NCBI RefSeq assembly: GCF_040833955.1
Contig: NZ_CP162133.1
Span: forward strand, 1,882,001 to 1,946,000
Origin: Leptospira sp. WS60.C2
GTDB lineage: Bacteria > Spirochaetota > Leptospiria > Leptospirales > Leptospiraceae
DNA: 64,000 nt
Direction: 5' to 3'
Positions 8,476 to 18,237 of this stretch are shown piece after piece. The notes beneath the pieces are model-generated. The model had not been told where the DNA came from and searched no databases. It worked only from the letters and a program-made list of their open reading frames with translations. Numbering within the stretch: position 1 is the first letter of the stretch; the number at the start of each line of letters is the position of its first letter. The translations under genes and the position numbers were made by a program.

Positions 8476-9953
8476 TTTTCTTTCGTTACCTACTTATCTG
8501 TTTAATCCTTTCTAGTTTTCCTCTAAACGCCTCGACAGTGTTGGAGGAATACTGGGATGCCATGCAAAAAACCAAAGACAAACTGGATTTAGATGATTTT
8601 AGTCCCAAACGATTTCGTTTTGGATTTTCGAATGGAGGTCCTGCTTTACTTCACAAAGAATCTTTGAATCATGAAGTATTTTGGTTTTGTCAAAAATACA
8701 TTGCCAAATATCATTCCAACTATCCATACCCAAGACTAAAAGAAGACATTCGATCTCACCTAACAGATCTATATGGAGATATTTCACAAAATTTCTTAAG
8801 TGGAAGACCAAGTTTCACCTGTTTTACTGGATGGAAACAAGGAAGTTCTCTCTTAAAAATTCACTTTTTCTTAAACGAAGATGAATTTTTCCCCTTCCGA
8901 TATGACTATTATAACTCAAATGGACAACTCTATCTGACAGAAGAAGACGAAACTAAAAACGGTAAAAAAGATAGTTTTACCTATTACCAAAGTTCAGGTT
9001 GCCCCAAGGAAATTACAAAAGATAAAAATGATTTTGGTGGTATGGATGAATGGTGGTATTTCCAAAACTGTAAATTGGTCAGAATCGAATATGATGCGAA
9101 CGAAAATGGATTTAAAGAACGAATCTGTTATTATGAAAATGATAAAGAAACTCATTGTGAAGGTGTCGGTGAAAAAGAGGAACGAGAAGCCACGTTTTTA
9201 GAATCGCAAGAGAAATGGAAAGAGGCGCTTAAATTCTACCGGAAGTCTCTTTCGGAATACAAAAAAGAAGTTTCCAACGGAACACTACGCACCTGTTCTT
9301 TACTGAAAAAAATCGCGAATATAGAATACAATGAAAAAGATTTCGTATCATTTACAAAAACTCTTGATGAATTTTTTTCTTATCGGGTTTGTGAATCGGA
9401 TTCTTTGGATGTTTTACTCTACAAATCTTATTATTATCTATATGTATTAAATGATTATACATCAGCGAAAGAAAGTTACAAAAAGACAGCAGAAATCTAT
9501 CGAAAAACAAATGGAGAAATCAGCCCAGAAATCTCACTCAATCTAGCGTATGCCTATCTCATGTCTAATGAGCCTAAGGCTTGTTTAGCGAGTATGGAAA
9601 AATTGAATTTCAGAAGACTCATGCCGTATCCTCGATTTTTTTTGTTTTATTACCGAGGCTCGTGTGAACTCAGTCTTGGAAATTTTGAAGAAGCGTATAC
9701 CAATCTCAAACGAGCACAAATCATAGGTGGGGAGAAAGTATTTTTACCCATTGTCTATTATAAATTGGCACGAGTATCGTATGCCACCAAACGAGAGAGT
9801 GAAGGAAAACTATGGGCCGAACAAGCCCTCTTCAATGATTTAGACCTTTTCCAAAAAATGGAAAAGGACCCCATCTTCTTACCATTTTTAGAATCTTCAA
9901 ACGGCAAATCCTACCGAAGAAAATATTACTTGAATAAAGTACAAAAGCCATGA
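8472..9953 (+). CDS. Exported TPR-repeat protein of unknown function
   Basis: A 493-residue protein with a signal peptide (MIFFRYLLICLILSSFPLNAS) and therefore probably periplasmic. Residues about 130-225 are rich in Asp/Asn/Gly-spaced aromatic strands such as YDYYNSNGQLYLTEED and FGGMDEWWYFQNCK, resembling short beta repeats. Residues about 235-480 are alpha-helical TPR-like units (for example EKWKEALKFYRKSLSEYKK and NFEEAYTNLKRAQIIGG). The start is TTG overlapping the YopX gene stop (TTGA). I do not recognise a more specific function. Confidence 0.7.
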   Translation: MIFFRYLLICLILSSFPLNASTVLEEYWDAMQKTKDKLDLDDFSPKRFRFGFSNGGPALLHKESLNHEVFWFCQKYIAKYHSNYPYPRLKEDIRSHLTDLYGDISQNFLSGRPSFTCFTGWKQGSSLLKIHFFLNEDEFFPFRYDYYNSNGQLYLTEEDETKNGKKDSFTYYQSSGCPKEITKDKNDFGGMDEWWYFQNCKLVRIEYDANENGFKERICYYENDKETHCEGVGEKEEREATFLESQEKWKEALKFYRKSLSEYKKEVSNGTLRTCSLLKKIANIEYNEKDFVSFTKTLDEFFSYRVCESDSLDVLLYKSYYYLYVLNDYTSAKESYKKTAEIYRKTNGEISPEISLNLAYAYLMSNEPKACLASMEKLNFRRLMPYPRFFLFYYRGSCELSLGNFEEAYTNLKRAQIIGGEKVFLPIVYYKLARVSYATKRESEGKLWAEQALFNDLDLFQKMEKDPIFLPFLESSNGKSYRRKYYLNKVQKP

Positions 9954-9985
9954 GAGTTTAGCTCCTACGGAGATAGATTTGATTC

Positions 9986-11857
9986 ATGAAAAATTTTACG
10001 ACACTGAATGATGTATTTTATTATGCCAAGAGAACCTACGGTTCCAGGGAAATGTTTTTTGCGAAAGACAATGCTAAAAATTTTAAAGGACGCACTTTTT
10101 CTGACATCTTTCACGAAGCTGAAAATTTAGCTTTATCCTTATTGCAATTGGGTCTGCAACCAGGAGATCGTATCGGTCTTATGGCAGATAACAGAACAGA
10201 ATGGGCCATTGCTGACATCGCTACTTTGTTAAACGGAGCCGTCAATGTTCCAAGGGGATCTGACTCCACAGCGCAGGAAATTGAATACATTCTTAGCCAC
10301 TCAGAAAGCAAATATTGTTTTGTAGAACATGAAAAACTATTGGATAGTTTGAAACCTATCTTTTCCAAAACAAAAGTAGAAAAAGTCATTATCCTTGATC
10401 CAAACTTTGTCTCCAATGATCCTTTTGTGATCAATATGGCAACCCTTGTAAAAGAAGGAGAAGGATTGCGAAAGAACCTACCTTCGCTGGAACTCAGATC
10501 CAAACAAGTAAAACCTGATGACCTCTTCACCATCATCTACACATCCGGTACTACAGGCATGCCAAAAGGGGTGATGTTATCCCACCAGAATATGGTTTAC
10601 AATGTGGTCAAAGTACCACCAAGAGTGGGACTCAAATCCTCAGACAGAACACTTTCCATCCTTCCCGTTTGGCATATCTTTGAGAGGGCGATAGATTATG
10701 CAATCATCGCAGAAGGAGCTTCCATTGCTTACACAAACATTCGTGACCTACGCGACGATTTTCAAAAAATCAAACCAAGTTTTATGGCATCTGCTCCAAG
10801 ACTATGGGAAAACCTATACCTCGGCATCAAACAGAAGTTAGAAAAAGCTCCCGAAAACAAAAAGAAACTTTTTGATTTCGCATATGACATCTGCAAAAAG
10901 TTCAAAGATGGACAAGACTATCTTGCTGGAAACAAACTACTGACAAAGGAAGAATCCCCTTTTGAACGAATGAAAAACACAACTCTATCGATTGGTTATG
11001 TGTTAAATTTGTTTTTACTTGCTAAAGTATTGGACGGACTTGTTTTTTCCAAGATTAGAGACGTACTCGGCGGCCAGCTAACAGGAACCATTTCTGGAGG
11101 AGGAGCTTTGCCTTCCCATGTGGATGAGTTTTTTAATGTGATTGGTATTCCTGTGTATGAAGGATATGGGATGACGGAATGTGCTCCGATCATTTCAGTC
11201 AGATCAGTGGGACACGTAGTACAAGGATCGGTTGGAAAATGGCCTGATGGAACTGCCGTAAGAGTTGTGAACGAGCAAGGAGAATCGGTTCCCAAAGGAA
11301 AAATGGGAGTCATCCACGTCAAAGGCCCACAAGTAATGAAAGGGTATTATAAAAACGAAGAAGCCACTAAAAAAGCCATCGTAGATGGTTGGATGAACAC
11401 TGGCGACTTAGGTTTTATCTCTTTTAACGATACTCTATCGGTTAGAGGGCGTGTGAAAGATACCATTGTCCTACTGGGTGGTGAAAATGTGGAACCAGTC
11501 CCAATCGAAAACTTACTACTCGAAAATCCAATGATAAACCAAGTGATCGTCGTTGGACAAGACCAAAAGTCTTTAACAGCTCTGATTTGGCCCGACAAAG
11601 AACGAATGAAAGAAGCTGGATTACAATGGAAAGAAGGCGAAGATCTGAACCAAAACAAAGAGATAAGACAATACTATCAAAATATTGTAAAAAAACAAAT
11701 CTCTTCGGAGAATGGATTCAAATCCTTTGAAAAATTGTCTGACTTCCGTTTTTTACCGAAAGCAATGGAAGTTGGTGATGAACTCACAAACCTCTTCAAG
11801 ATGAAACGAAATGTCATCCATGACAAGTATCAGGACCTAATCAAATCTATGTATTAA
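9986..11857 (+). CDS. AMP-dependent long-chain acyl-CoA synthetase
   Basis: This 623-residue adenylating enzyme activates fatty acids to acyl-CoA through an acyl-AMP. The ATP/AMP signature YTSGTTGMPKGVMLSH is at about residue 189. GYGMTECAP, the GWMNTGDLG aspartate motif and RVKDTIVLLGGENVEP follow in order. The length and the FERAIDYAIIAEGASIAY segment fit the FadD15/long-chain branch found in many bacteria. The catalytic Lys of the C-terminal lobe is likely in LFKMKRN near the end. It ends 4 bp into the converging pepN gene. Confidence 0.9.
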   Translation: MKNFTTLNDVFYYAKRTYGSREMFFAKDNAKNFKGRTFSDIFHEAENLALSLLQLGLQPGDRIGLMADNRTEWAIADIATLLNGAVNVPRGSDSTAQEIEYILSHSESKYCFVEHEKLLDSLKPIFSKTKVEKVIILDPNFVSNDPFVINMATLVKEGEGLRKNLPSLELRSKQVKPDDLFTIIYTSGTTGMPKGVMLSHQNMVYNVVKVPPRVGLKSSDRTLSILPVWHIFERAIDYAIIAEGASIAYTNIRDLRDDFQKIKPSFMASAPRLWENLYLGIKQKLEKAPENKKKLFDFAYDICKKFKDGQDYLAGNKLLTKEESPFERMKNTTLSIGYVLNLFLLAKVLDGLVFSKIRDVLGGQLTGTISGGGALPSHVDEFFNVIGIPVYEGYGMTECAPIISVRSVGHVVQGSVGKWPDGTAVRVVNEQGESVPKGKMGVIHVKGPQVMKGYYKNEEATKKAIVDGWMNTGDLGFISFNDTLSVRGRVKDTIVLLGGENVEPVPIENLLLENPMINQVIVVGQDQKSLTALIWPDKERMKEAGLQWKEGEDLNQNKEIRQYYQNIVKKQISSENGFKSFEKLSDFRFLPKAMEVGDELTNLFKMKRNVIHDKYQDLIKSMY

Positions 11858-14436
11858 AGTGATTTGATGATTTTTTCCACGACTTCCCCTAAATCTTTTG
11901 ATAGATTGGGGAGGTTTTGGATCTCTTCTAACTCTCGCTTTGCGATCTTTGGGAGTTCCCCTTCTTGTTTCGATGCAGACGAAAATAGTTTTGTAAGTCC
12001 TGCTGCAATTTGAGGATTTAATCCATTTAACTCTTTGATTCGATCGGCTATCAGCTTGTAACCTGAACCAGTTACATCATGAAAGGATAGAGGATTACGA
12101 GCAAAACTAAAATACAAAGACCTTACCTTATTCGGATTCTTTTTATTAAACTTCTTGTGTTGTTCGAGAGTGATTACGTCATTTGCCCGGTTTCTTCCCG
12201 TTGCCACTTGAGCCGCAAACCACACATCAAGAACCAAAGAATCCTCTTTCCAGCGATCGTAAAAATGAGTGACTGCCGAATCCTTTTCTTTCGAATCCAA
12301 TTCAATTAAATAACGAAGAGGAGCAATTTCTTCACTCATATGTTTTGCTTCCCTTTGTTGTGTTACTGCCAATCGTTCAAAATTCCGGCTTGGATCGTAT
12401 AACAAATAATAAAGAGCTGCATTCTTTAACCGACGTTTTCCAATTTCTTCTTTCGTTTGGACAGGGATCGTTTTCCTGTTCTCTTCATACAAAATTTGAA
12501 ATTCTTTTGTAAACGTCTTAGAAATTTCAGTGATGGCAAACTTTCGTAATGTTTCCAATTTCGGAAAATCGTAAAACTGTAAATGTTCGCTAATTTGAGT
12601 CAGTGAAGGAAATAGTAAGTAAAAACTGAAATAGGTTTTATCCCAATTCTTTTGAAAACTAAAACGGAGTGTCTCTAAAATATCAGAAAGTGTATCACTA
12701 CTTGTTCCCTTTCTTATAGACTCATTGATCCACAAAAAAATCAAATTCTGGAAGGAAAAAAATCGTGAAACTCCATCTGGTTCCTGTTCGGCGAGAATTC
12801 TCATTTCCTCTTTTGTCATGGGAGCATCAAATAAAACAGGGCTTGATAAACCTCTAAAAAAGGAAACAATGGGTTCGCTTAAATTTCCGTCTTTGGTTTT
12901 CAAACGGATTTCATCCACAGCTCCTTCTTGAATTCGTTTCCCTTCGGCGATTAAATTTCCTTTGGCATCAAAAGCGGCATAGGAATTCACAAAAATTAAA
13001 GGGTATGGATCTGGTTTTGTATCTTGAATCGTAAAGACCCATTCTTTTTCCTTTGGATCGAAATGTTTCTTTATGTCTATCATCGGAGTTCCACTTCGAT
13101 GATACCAATTGCGTAAATAGAGGATGGGTTTTCCATATGCTTCTTCCATCGAAGAAACAAATTCTTCAAACGTGACTCCCATTCCGTCGTAATGATTGAG
13201 ATACAGTTCCAATCCTTTTTTAAAAGTTTCACGCCCAAGAATTTCAGAAACCAAACGAATCACTTCAGCCCCTTTTTCATAGACTGTGACAGTATAAAAA
13301 TTATTCATTTCTGTATAGGATTTGGGAACAATCGGATGTGCCATGGGACCTTGGTCTTCTGGGAATTGGTGCTCTTTGAGAAATAAAATGTCTTTAATGC
13401 GTTTCACTGATGGGTCAGTCATGTCTTCTGTGAACCATTGGTCGCGAAAGACAGTCAGTCCCTCTTTTAATGTTAAATTGAACCAATTACGAAGAGTAAC
13501 ACGATTTCCCGTCCAGTTGTGGAAGTATTCATGCCCAATCACTGCCAGGATAGATTCAAATGTTTCATCTGTAGCTGATTTTTTATCCGCTAACACCAAT
13601 TTGGCGTTAAAAAGATTAAGACCTTTGTTTTCCATGGCCCCCATGTTAAAGTCTTCCACTGCCACGATCATGAATAAATCCAGATCGTATTCTAAACCAA
13701 ACGTGTCTTCATCCCACTTCATGGCTTTTTTTAAGGAATCAAAAGCAAAACTAACCTTTTCTTCATTTCCCTTTTCGACAAAAATTTTTAACTCTACTCG
13801 TCTTCCTGATTTCGTGGTAAAATGATCATTGGTTTCCACTAAGTCGCCTGCCACAAGCGCAAACAAGTATGTGGGTTTTGGAAATGGATCTTCCCAAATT
13901 ACTTCCTTTTTACCATCTGACAATCCAAACTCTTTGATCAAATTGCCATTGGATAACATCACAGGGAAGTATTTTGGATCTCCGGCGAGAGTGACAAAAA
14001 AACGCATCATATTGTCCGGACGATCGATAGAATACACGATCTTACGAAACCCTTCAGGCTCATTTTGTGTACACAACATGGAACCTGACTGGTATAAACC
14101 TTCTAAGGATGTGTTCTCTGAGGGACAGATCCGATTTTCAATTGTTAGTTGGAATTCCCGACTAGGAGGATTAAAAATTGTGATTCCAGAGGGAGTGATT
14201 TCAAATTCGGAAGGATCAACCACAGTCCCATTCAAACGTAAGGATAAAAATTCTAGATTTTCCCCATTGAGGAATAAAGGAGACAAGGTATCCCCTAAGA
14301 ATGAAACTTCATATTCAGCTCTTACAACCGTGAGGTGAGGGTCGAGTTCAAACCGTAAATGAACCTTTGGGGTCACCCAAAGGCAGGGAGAATAATCTTC
14401 TATTGTATGAACAGGAGATGGAGAGGATGAAGTCAT
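11854..14436 (-). CDS. pepN: Aminopeptidase N (M1 family zinc metallopeptidase)
   Basis: An 860-residue cytoplasmic aminopeptidase that removes N-terminal residues from peptides. The exopeptidase motif GAMEN is at 267-271. The zinc site is HEYFH at 303-307 with the third ligand Glu326 in TLKEGL, the spacing expected for M1. Flanking text GAMENKGLNLFN and GNRVTLRNWF is of the E. coli PepN type. It stands alone between converging and same-strand neighbours, and the short RRM gene lies upstream on the same strand. Confidence 0.95.
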   Translation of the reverse strand: MTSSSPSPVHTIEDYSPCLWVTPKVHLRFELDPHLTVVRAEYEVSFLGDTLSPLFLNGENLEFLSLRLNGTVVDPSEFEITPSGITIFNPPSREFQLTIENRICPSENTSLEGLYQSGSMLCTQNEPEGFRKIVYSIDRPDNMMRFFVTLAGDPKYFPVMLSNGNLIKEFGLSDGKKEVIWEDPFPKPTYLFALVAGDLVETNDHFTTKSGRRVELKIFVEKGNEEKVSFAFDSLKKAMKWDEDTFGLEYDLDLFMIVAVEDFNMGAMENKGLNLFNAKLVLADKKSATDETFESILAVIGHEYFHNWTGNRVTLRNWFNLTLKEGLTVFRDQWFTEDMTDPSVKRIKDILFLKEHQFPEDQGPMAHPIVPKSYTEMNNFYTVTVYEKGAEVIRLVSEILGRETFKKGLELYLNHYDGMGVTFEEFVSSMEEAYGKPILYLRNWYHRSGTPMIDIKKHFDPKEKEWVFTIQDTKPDPYPLIFVNSYAAFDAKGNLIAEGKRIQEGAVDEIRLKTKDGNLSEPIVSFFRGLSSPVLFDAPMTKEEMRILAEQEPDGVSRFFSFQNLIFLWINESIRKGTSSDTLSDILETLRFSFQKNWDKTYFSFYLLFPSLTQISEHLQFYDFPKLETLRKFAITEISKTFTKEFQILYEENRKTIPVQTKEEIGKRRLKNAALYYLLYDPSRNFERLAVTQQREAKHMSEEIAPLRYLIELDSKEKDSAVTHFYDRWKEDSLVLDVWFAAQVATGRNRANDVITLEQHKKFNKKNPNKVRSLYFSFARNPLSFHDVTGSGYKLIADRIKELNGLNPQIAAGLTKLFSSASKQEGELPKIAKRELEEIQNLPNLSKDLGEVVEKIIKSL

Positions 14437-14477
14437 CCTCCTTCTTTATTTGGTAGGGATTGAAAGAAAAGTGAATT

Positions 14478-14747
14478 TTAATTCTGCTTTTCTTTTCTTT
14501 TGTCCTCGGCAAAGGTTACTTTGAGATTTCGGCCATCGACAGGTTGGCCATTCATTTGCGCCACTGCCTCCTCCGCCTCACTAGGATTTGCATAGGTAAT
14601 GAACGCAAATCCCCTGAAATTTCCAGTTTCCCTATCATGAATCATTTTCAAATCTTGGATCACTCCATACACTGAAAAAATTTGCCGGATATTCTCTTCC
14701 TTGAGGGAAAATTTTAAGTTCCCTACATAAATTTTATTTGAAACCAT
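14478..14747 (-). CDS. RRM-type RNA-binding protein
   Basis: An 89-residue single RRM protein of the kind often induced by cold in bacteria. RNP2 is KIYVGNL and RNP1 is FRGFAFITY, both intact. A short basic tail (FAEDKRKEKQN) follows. The ATG at 14747 was chosen because AGAGGA lies 5-6 bp upstream and the RRM begins right after it; an upstream in-frame start would add 11 unrelated residues. Confidence 0.92.
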   Translation of the reverse strand: MVSNKIYVGNLKFSLKEENIRQIFSVYGVIQDLKMIHDRETGNFRGFAFITYANPSEAEEAVAQMNGQPVDGRNLKVTFAEDKRKEKQN

Positions 14748-14891
14748 TCCTGTCCTCTTAAAAAGAAATGCATGTTCCAACGTCCGTGGAACGGCTTGAT
14801 TAGATAGAAATGTAAGAAATTGTCAACTGGAAATAATTCTTGCATAATCCAGAGATTCAGATTCATTTGAATCGCTTCTCCAGGTACCCAT

Positions 14892-16562
14892 TTGAACGAA
14901 AAACCATACATCCTTTGCATTGATGATGAATTCTTCATCCTCTGGAACTTAAAAGAACAACTGAAGAAAGTTTTTGGTACTGGATTCTCGATCGAAACTG
15001 CGGAAAGTGCCGAATCCGCAAAGGAAATCATCAAAGAAATCGAGAATGCAAACGGCGATTTAGCCGTTGTCATCTGCGACCACGTGATGCCAGGGCAAAA
15101 AGGGGATGATTTTCTCATCCAATTACAAAATTCCCACCCTAGAACTAAAAAAATCATGCTCACAGGACAAGCACCTGCACAAGCCATAGGGAATGCACTG
15201 AACCATGGATGTTTGTACCGCTACCTTTCCAAACCGTGGGATGCCCATGATCTAGAACTTACCATCAAACAAGCCATTGACGCATATTTCCAAGAAAAGT
15301 CATTAGAAGAGAAAAATAAGGAATTAGTTGATTCCCTATACTTTCACCGGGACACCAAGTATCCCAATTTTGAATCTTTGGCAAAGGTTCTGAAACAAAA
15401 CAGCCAGAATCATAAAGACCAATCTATTTTACTCATCAAAATAGTAACGTTTCCAAATATAATCAAAACCTTCGGGATAGAAGTGTATCGAAAGATTTTT
15501 CGCAAGTTACTACAACAATTAACAGTTCATCTGCATAACGAACATAAAGTATTCCATTTGTATTCTGATGAGATAGCCATTTTATCAGATCTGCCAGAAC
15601 AATCGTTAGTGGATCTGATCCGAAGTTTCAGAATGATGTTAAAGTCTGATGAATTTTTTTTAGATGGGGTTGGGTTTCATTTAGATTGTCGTTATGCCTC
15701 CGCAAGTGGGCAGGAAGATTGTTATTACAAAGCAAAACTTGCTCTCTTCCAAGCAGAGATTCAAAACACGAGAGATTTTGTTTCTTATACAGAAGATCTA
15801 TCGACAGATCACCACTTACAAAATTTCCAACTCAGTCAAAAAATATACAGAGCTATTGGTGAGAAAAAAATCGTTCCCTACTTTCAAGGTATACTCGATA
15901 ACCAAACTAGGGAAATTCGAAAATTTGAATGCCTGGCAAGAATCAAAGACAAAGATACGATCTTAACACCCGATGTCTTTCTGAAACTTGCCAAAGTCAC
16001 AGGAAGCATCCGAATGATCGGCTTACAAATGATTGATGAATCTATGCAATATTTTTCAAATTACCCTTATGATTTTTCAATCAACCTTACCGAATCCGAA
16101 TTGGAATACACTAGTTTCAGTAAATGGGTAGAAGCAAGACTCAGCCAATACAAAATTGATCCCAAACGTTTGACATTTGAAATCTTAGAAGATATTAGTT
16201 TCTCGGAACACAAAAACAGCGTTTCCACAATCAAAGATTTAAAAGCCATTGGATGCCAAATTGCAATTGATGATTTTGGCGTACAATATTCTAACTTAGC
16301 AAGATTATTAGAATTTAAACCTGATTATCTTAAAATTGATGGTAAGTTCATCAAAGATCTTCCAGAAAATCGAACTGCTTACCTTCTCGTTCAAGGTATG
16401 GTGGAACTTGCCAGAGGAATTGGAGCCAAAGTGGTAGCAGAGTTTGTTGATCGACCAGCAATACAGGACTTAGTCGAATCTTTGGGGATTGATTTCTCGC
16501 AAGGTTATTTATTTATGAAGCCACAAGCAACACTTCCTGAAGTACTAAGTTTGAAATTGTAA
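14892..16562 (+). CDS. Response regulator with degenerate GGDEF-like middle and EAL phosphodiesterase domain
   Basis: A 556-residue signalling protein. The receiver domain (1-125) has the acidic pair in LCIDDE, phospho-acceptor Asp63 (VICDHVMPG) and Lys in YLSKPW. The middle part (about 165-295) looks like a GGDEF fold without the catalytic signature: VFHLYSDEIAIL stands where GGDEF should be. The C-terminal EAL domain keeps the usual residues: ECLAR (for EALLR), SINLTE, FEILED, IAIDDFG, LKIDG, VAEFVD and QGYLF. It is probably a phosphorylation-controlled c-di-GMP phosphodiesterase. The start is TTG with CAGG about 7 bp upstream. Confidence 0.88.
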   Translation: MNEKPYILCIDDEFFILWNLKEQLKKVFGTGFSIETAESAESAKEIIKEIENANGDLAVVICDHVMPGQKGDDFLIQLQNSHPRTKKIMLTGQAPAQAIGNALNHGCLYRYLSKPWDAHDLELTIKQAIDAYFQEKSLEEKNKELVDSLYFHRDTKYPNFESLAKVLKQNSQNHKDQSILLIKIVTFPNIIKTFGIEVYRKIFRKLLQQLTVHLHNEHKVFHLYSDEIAILSDLPEQSLVDLIRSFRMMLKSDEFFLDGVGFHLDCRYASASGQEDCYYKAKLALFQAEIQNTRDFVSYTEDLSTDHHLQNFQLSQKIYRAIGEKKIVPYFQGILDNQTREIRKFECLARIKDKDTILTPDVFLKLAKVTGSIRMIGLQMIDESMQYFSNYPYDFSINLTESELEYTSFSKWVEARLSQYKIDPKRLTFEILEDISFSEHKNSVSTIKDLKAIGCQIAIDDFGVQYSNLARLLEFKPDYLKIDGKFIKDLPENRTAYLLVQGMVELARGIGAKVVAEFVDRPAIQDLVESLGIDFSQGYLFMKPQATLPEVLSLKL

Positions 16563-16680
16563 AACTATCGGATATTAGTTCGTGAATATCGTTTTACCTA
16601 CACACTATCATCACTTGTTCCCAGATCAAACGCCTTCCAGTCGGAAATACAATTCAGTGTAATCATAAAAAGGATAAAAC

Positions 16681-17781
16681 ATGGAAAAACAATTACGGTG
16701 GAATGATCATAAATCCAAAAACATTAAATTTGTACGGATCATTTTGATCGCGGCAGAGCTAATCACTTTATCCGTTTTAGCCATTGTATTTTCGATGACG
16801 GAATTCCAAGAAGAAGACTTTGTTACGTTTGGCATTGTAGGAATTTTTATGCTTATTTTCTTTGCATTGCCACATGTGATCCTATACTTTACAGTAAGAC
16901 CCAAAGAAACTGTCTTTGATTTGGAAACAAAAACCATTCATTGGTTCGATCAAAAAAAAGAAATTCGTACTTTGCCCTTTGGCAACATCGAATACGTATC
17001 CTATTCCGAATATTCCTACACAGTGAAAACAAAAAATGGAACAAGAACCGTCACAGTATATACTCTCTTAGGACATGTTGGTGGGGAAAGTATTCCATTC
17101 ATTGAAGATACAAACTTCTCCAAACTCCGATTTGACGGAGAAATCATTTGCAAAAAATTACAAATCCCTCTTAAAACAAATGATGGAACTATATTACAAC
17201 CTGGAGATTTAGATTTACCCATTCACAAACGAAAAATTCCAAATCACATTTTAGAAACAGAAATTCATTTTTCAAAAGATTCTCAATTGACCATACAAAA
17301 AACAAATGAATGGATCACCCTAAAGTCTGATTATAACCTTCGTATCATTCATCTGGTATTGTTTTTTGTGAGTGTAGCTCTATCTCTCATCATTCATTTT
17401 GCGTTTGGAGATCTATTTGGATTTTCCATTGCTCACTGGGAATCGATTCCTCCGTCTCTCTCCCAGACCATTTTCTTTGTTGTGAGTTTCGCAGTTGGAT
17501 TTTTCCCCTATCTCTATGGTCTTTACTTACAAAATCGCTCGAGAGAAATTTCTATTTCAAAAACATCCCTACGTTTTTTCGGAATCCAATACAAATTCAG
17601 CGATTGGGAAGATCTATTACAAATAGGAAATCACTTGTGTCTTGTCAATGATGAACATCTCAAAAGAATTTCATTATTTTATTTTTGCACAAATGAAGAT
17701 GTAGCAAACGTTAGATCATGGATCTTAAAGGCAATCTTTGAGAATACCGGTGGAGATGTATCCTTATCTCGATTTGAGTGA
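16681..17781 (+). CDS. Membrane protein of unknown function
   Basis: A 366-residue protein with two hydrophobic segments near the N-terminus (about 16-38 and 48-72), a soluble beta-rich stretch, then two more (about 220-245 and 262-285) and another soluble tail. This paired arrangement suggests an internal duplication of a PH-like or DUF-type unit: DLETKTIHWFDQKKEIRTLPFGNIEYVSYS resembles ISISKTSLRFFGIQYKFSDWEDLLQIG. AAAAGGA lies 5 bp before the ATG. I do not recognise a specific family. Confidence 0.65.
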   Translation: MEKQLRWNDHKSKNIKFVRIILIAAELITLSVLAIVFSMTEFQEEDFVTFGIVGIFMLIFFALPHVILYFTVRPKETVFDLETKTIHWFDQKKEIRTLPFGNIEYVSYSEYSYTVKTKNGTRTVTVYTLLGHVGGESIPFIEDTNFSKLRFDGEIICKKLQIPLKTNDGTILQPGDLDLPIHKRKIPNHILETEIHFSKDSQLTIQKTNEWITLKSDYNLRIIHLVLFFVSVALSLIIHFAFGDLFGFSIAHWESIPPSLSQTIFFVVSFAVGFFPYLYGLYLQNRSREISISKTSLRFFGIQYKFSDWEDLLQIGNHLCLVNDEHLKRISLFYFCTNEDVANVRSWILKAIFENTGGDVSLSRFE

Positions 17782-17803
17782 ATGTAAGAGGAGTTATAAA
17801 ATA

Positions 17804-17832
17804 CCAAAGGGAAAAACCCCTTTGGAACTCTT
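17804..17832. terminator. Hairpin terminator between the membrane-protein gene and the small lipoprotein gene
   Basis: CCAAAGGG (17804-17811) pairs with CCCTTTGG (17818-17825). On the minus strand a T-rich stretch follows the hairpin, which would end the lipoprotein transcript; on the plus strand the T-tract is weaker. Confidence 0.6.
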
Positions 17833-17842
17833 TTGAATTTGT

Positions 17843-18103
17843 TTATTGACCTGAAACAGGAAGAGCTGTCGGGTCTTTTTTCTTTTTGTCTTTCGAAAGC
17901 ATTCCTTTGATTTTCTCTTGGGTTTCTGGGTCTTGGAGTTTTTCTTTTCCCATTTGGATGGCTTTTTGGCCTTCTTCCGAATTGGCTTTTTCAATCAATT
18001 TATCCATAAGGCCTGGTTCATTCGATCCAGAGTCTTTTGATTCAGAACTTGCACACGAAAGTGCCAATAAACAGGAGCAAAGAAACAATATACTTTTTTT
18101 CAT
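17843..18103 (-). CDS. Small lipoprotein
   Basis: An 86-residue protein with a signal peptide and a lipobox (LLALSC, Cys17), followed by a low-complexity Ser/Glu/Lys-rich stretch and a predicted helix (GLMDKLIEKANSEEGQKAIQ). Lys-rich near the end (SKDKKKKDPTAL). It is probably membrane-anchored and exported. No functional assignment is possible. Confidence 0.7.
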   Translation of the reverse strand: MKKSILFLCSCLLALSCASSESKDSGSNEPGLMDKLIEKANSEEGQKAIQMGKEKLQDPETQEKIKGMLSKDKKKKDPTALPVSGQ

Positions 18104-18198
18104 CTAGTTGTACCGTAAGTGAGAACGGAATCCTTACTTTCACCTTTCGTCAATGGAAAAACAAAATCGTTTGTAGAAAAGAAGCCCCCATTTAAAAC

Positions 18199-18237
18199 CA
18201 TTCCAATGACAACCCAAAGGTAGGTAGTATTGGAATG
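18199..18237 (+). promoter_or_regulatory. Inverted repeat that would sequester the permease start codon
   Basis: CATTCCAAT (18199-18207) and ATTGGAATG (18229-18237) are perfect 9-bp reverse complements. The last three bases of the right arm are the ATG of the permease gene, and the purine-rich AAAGGTAGG that should serve as ribosome-binding site lies in the loop. This fits a translational control hairpin or a protein operator. Confidence 0.4.
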
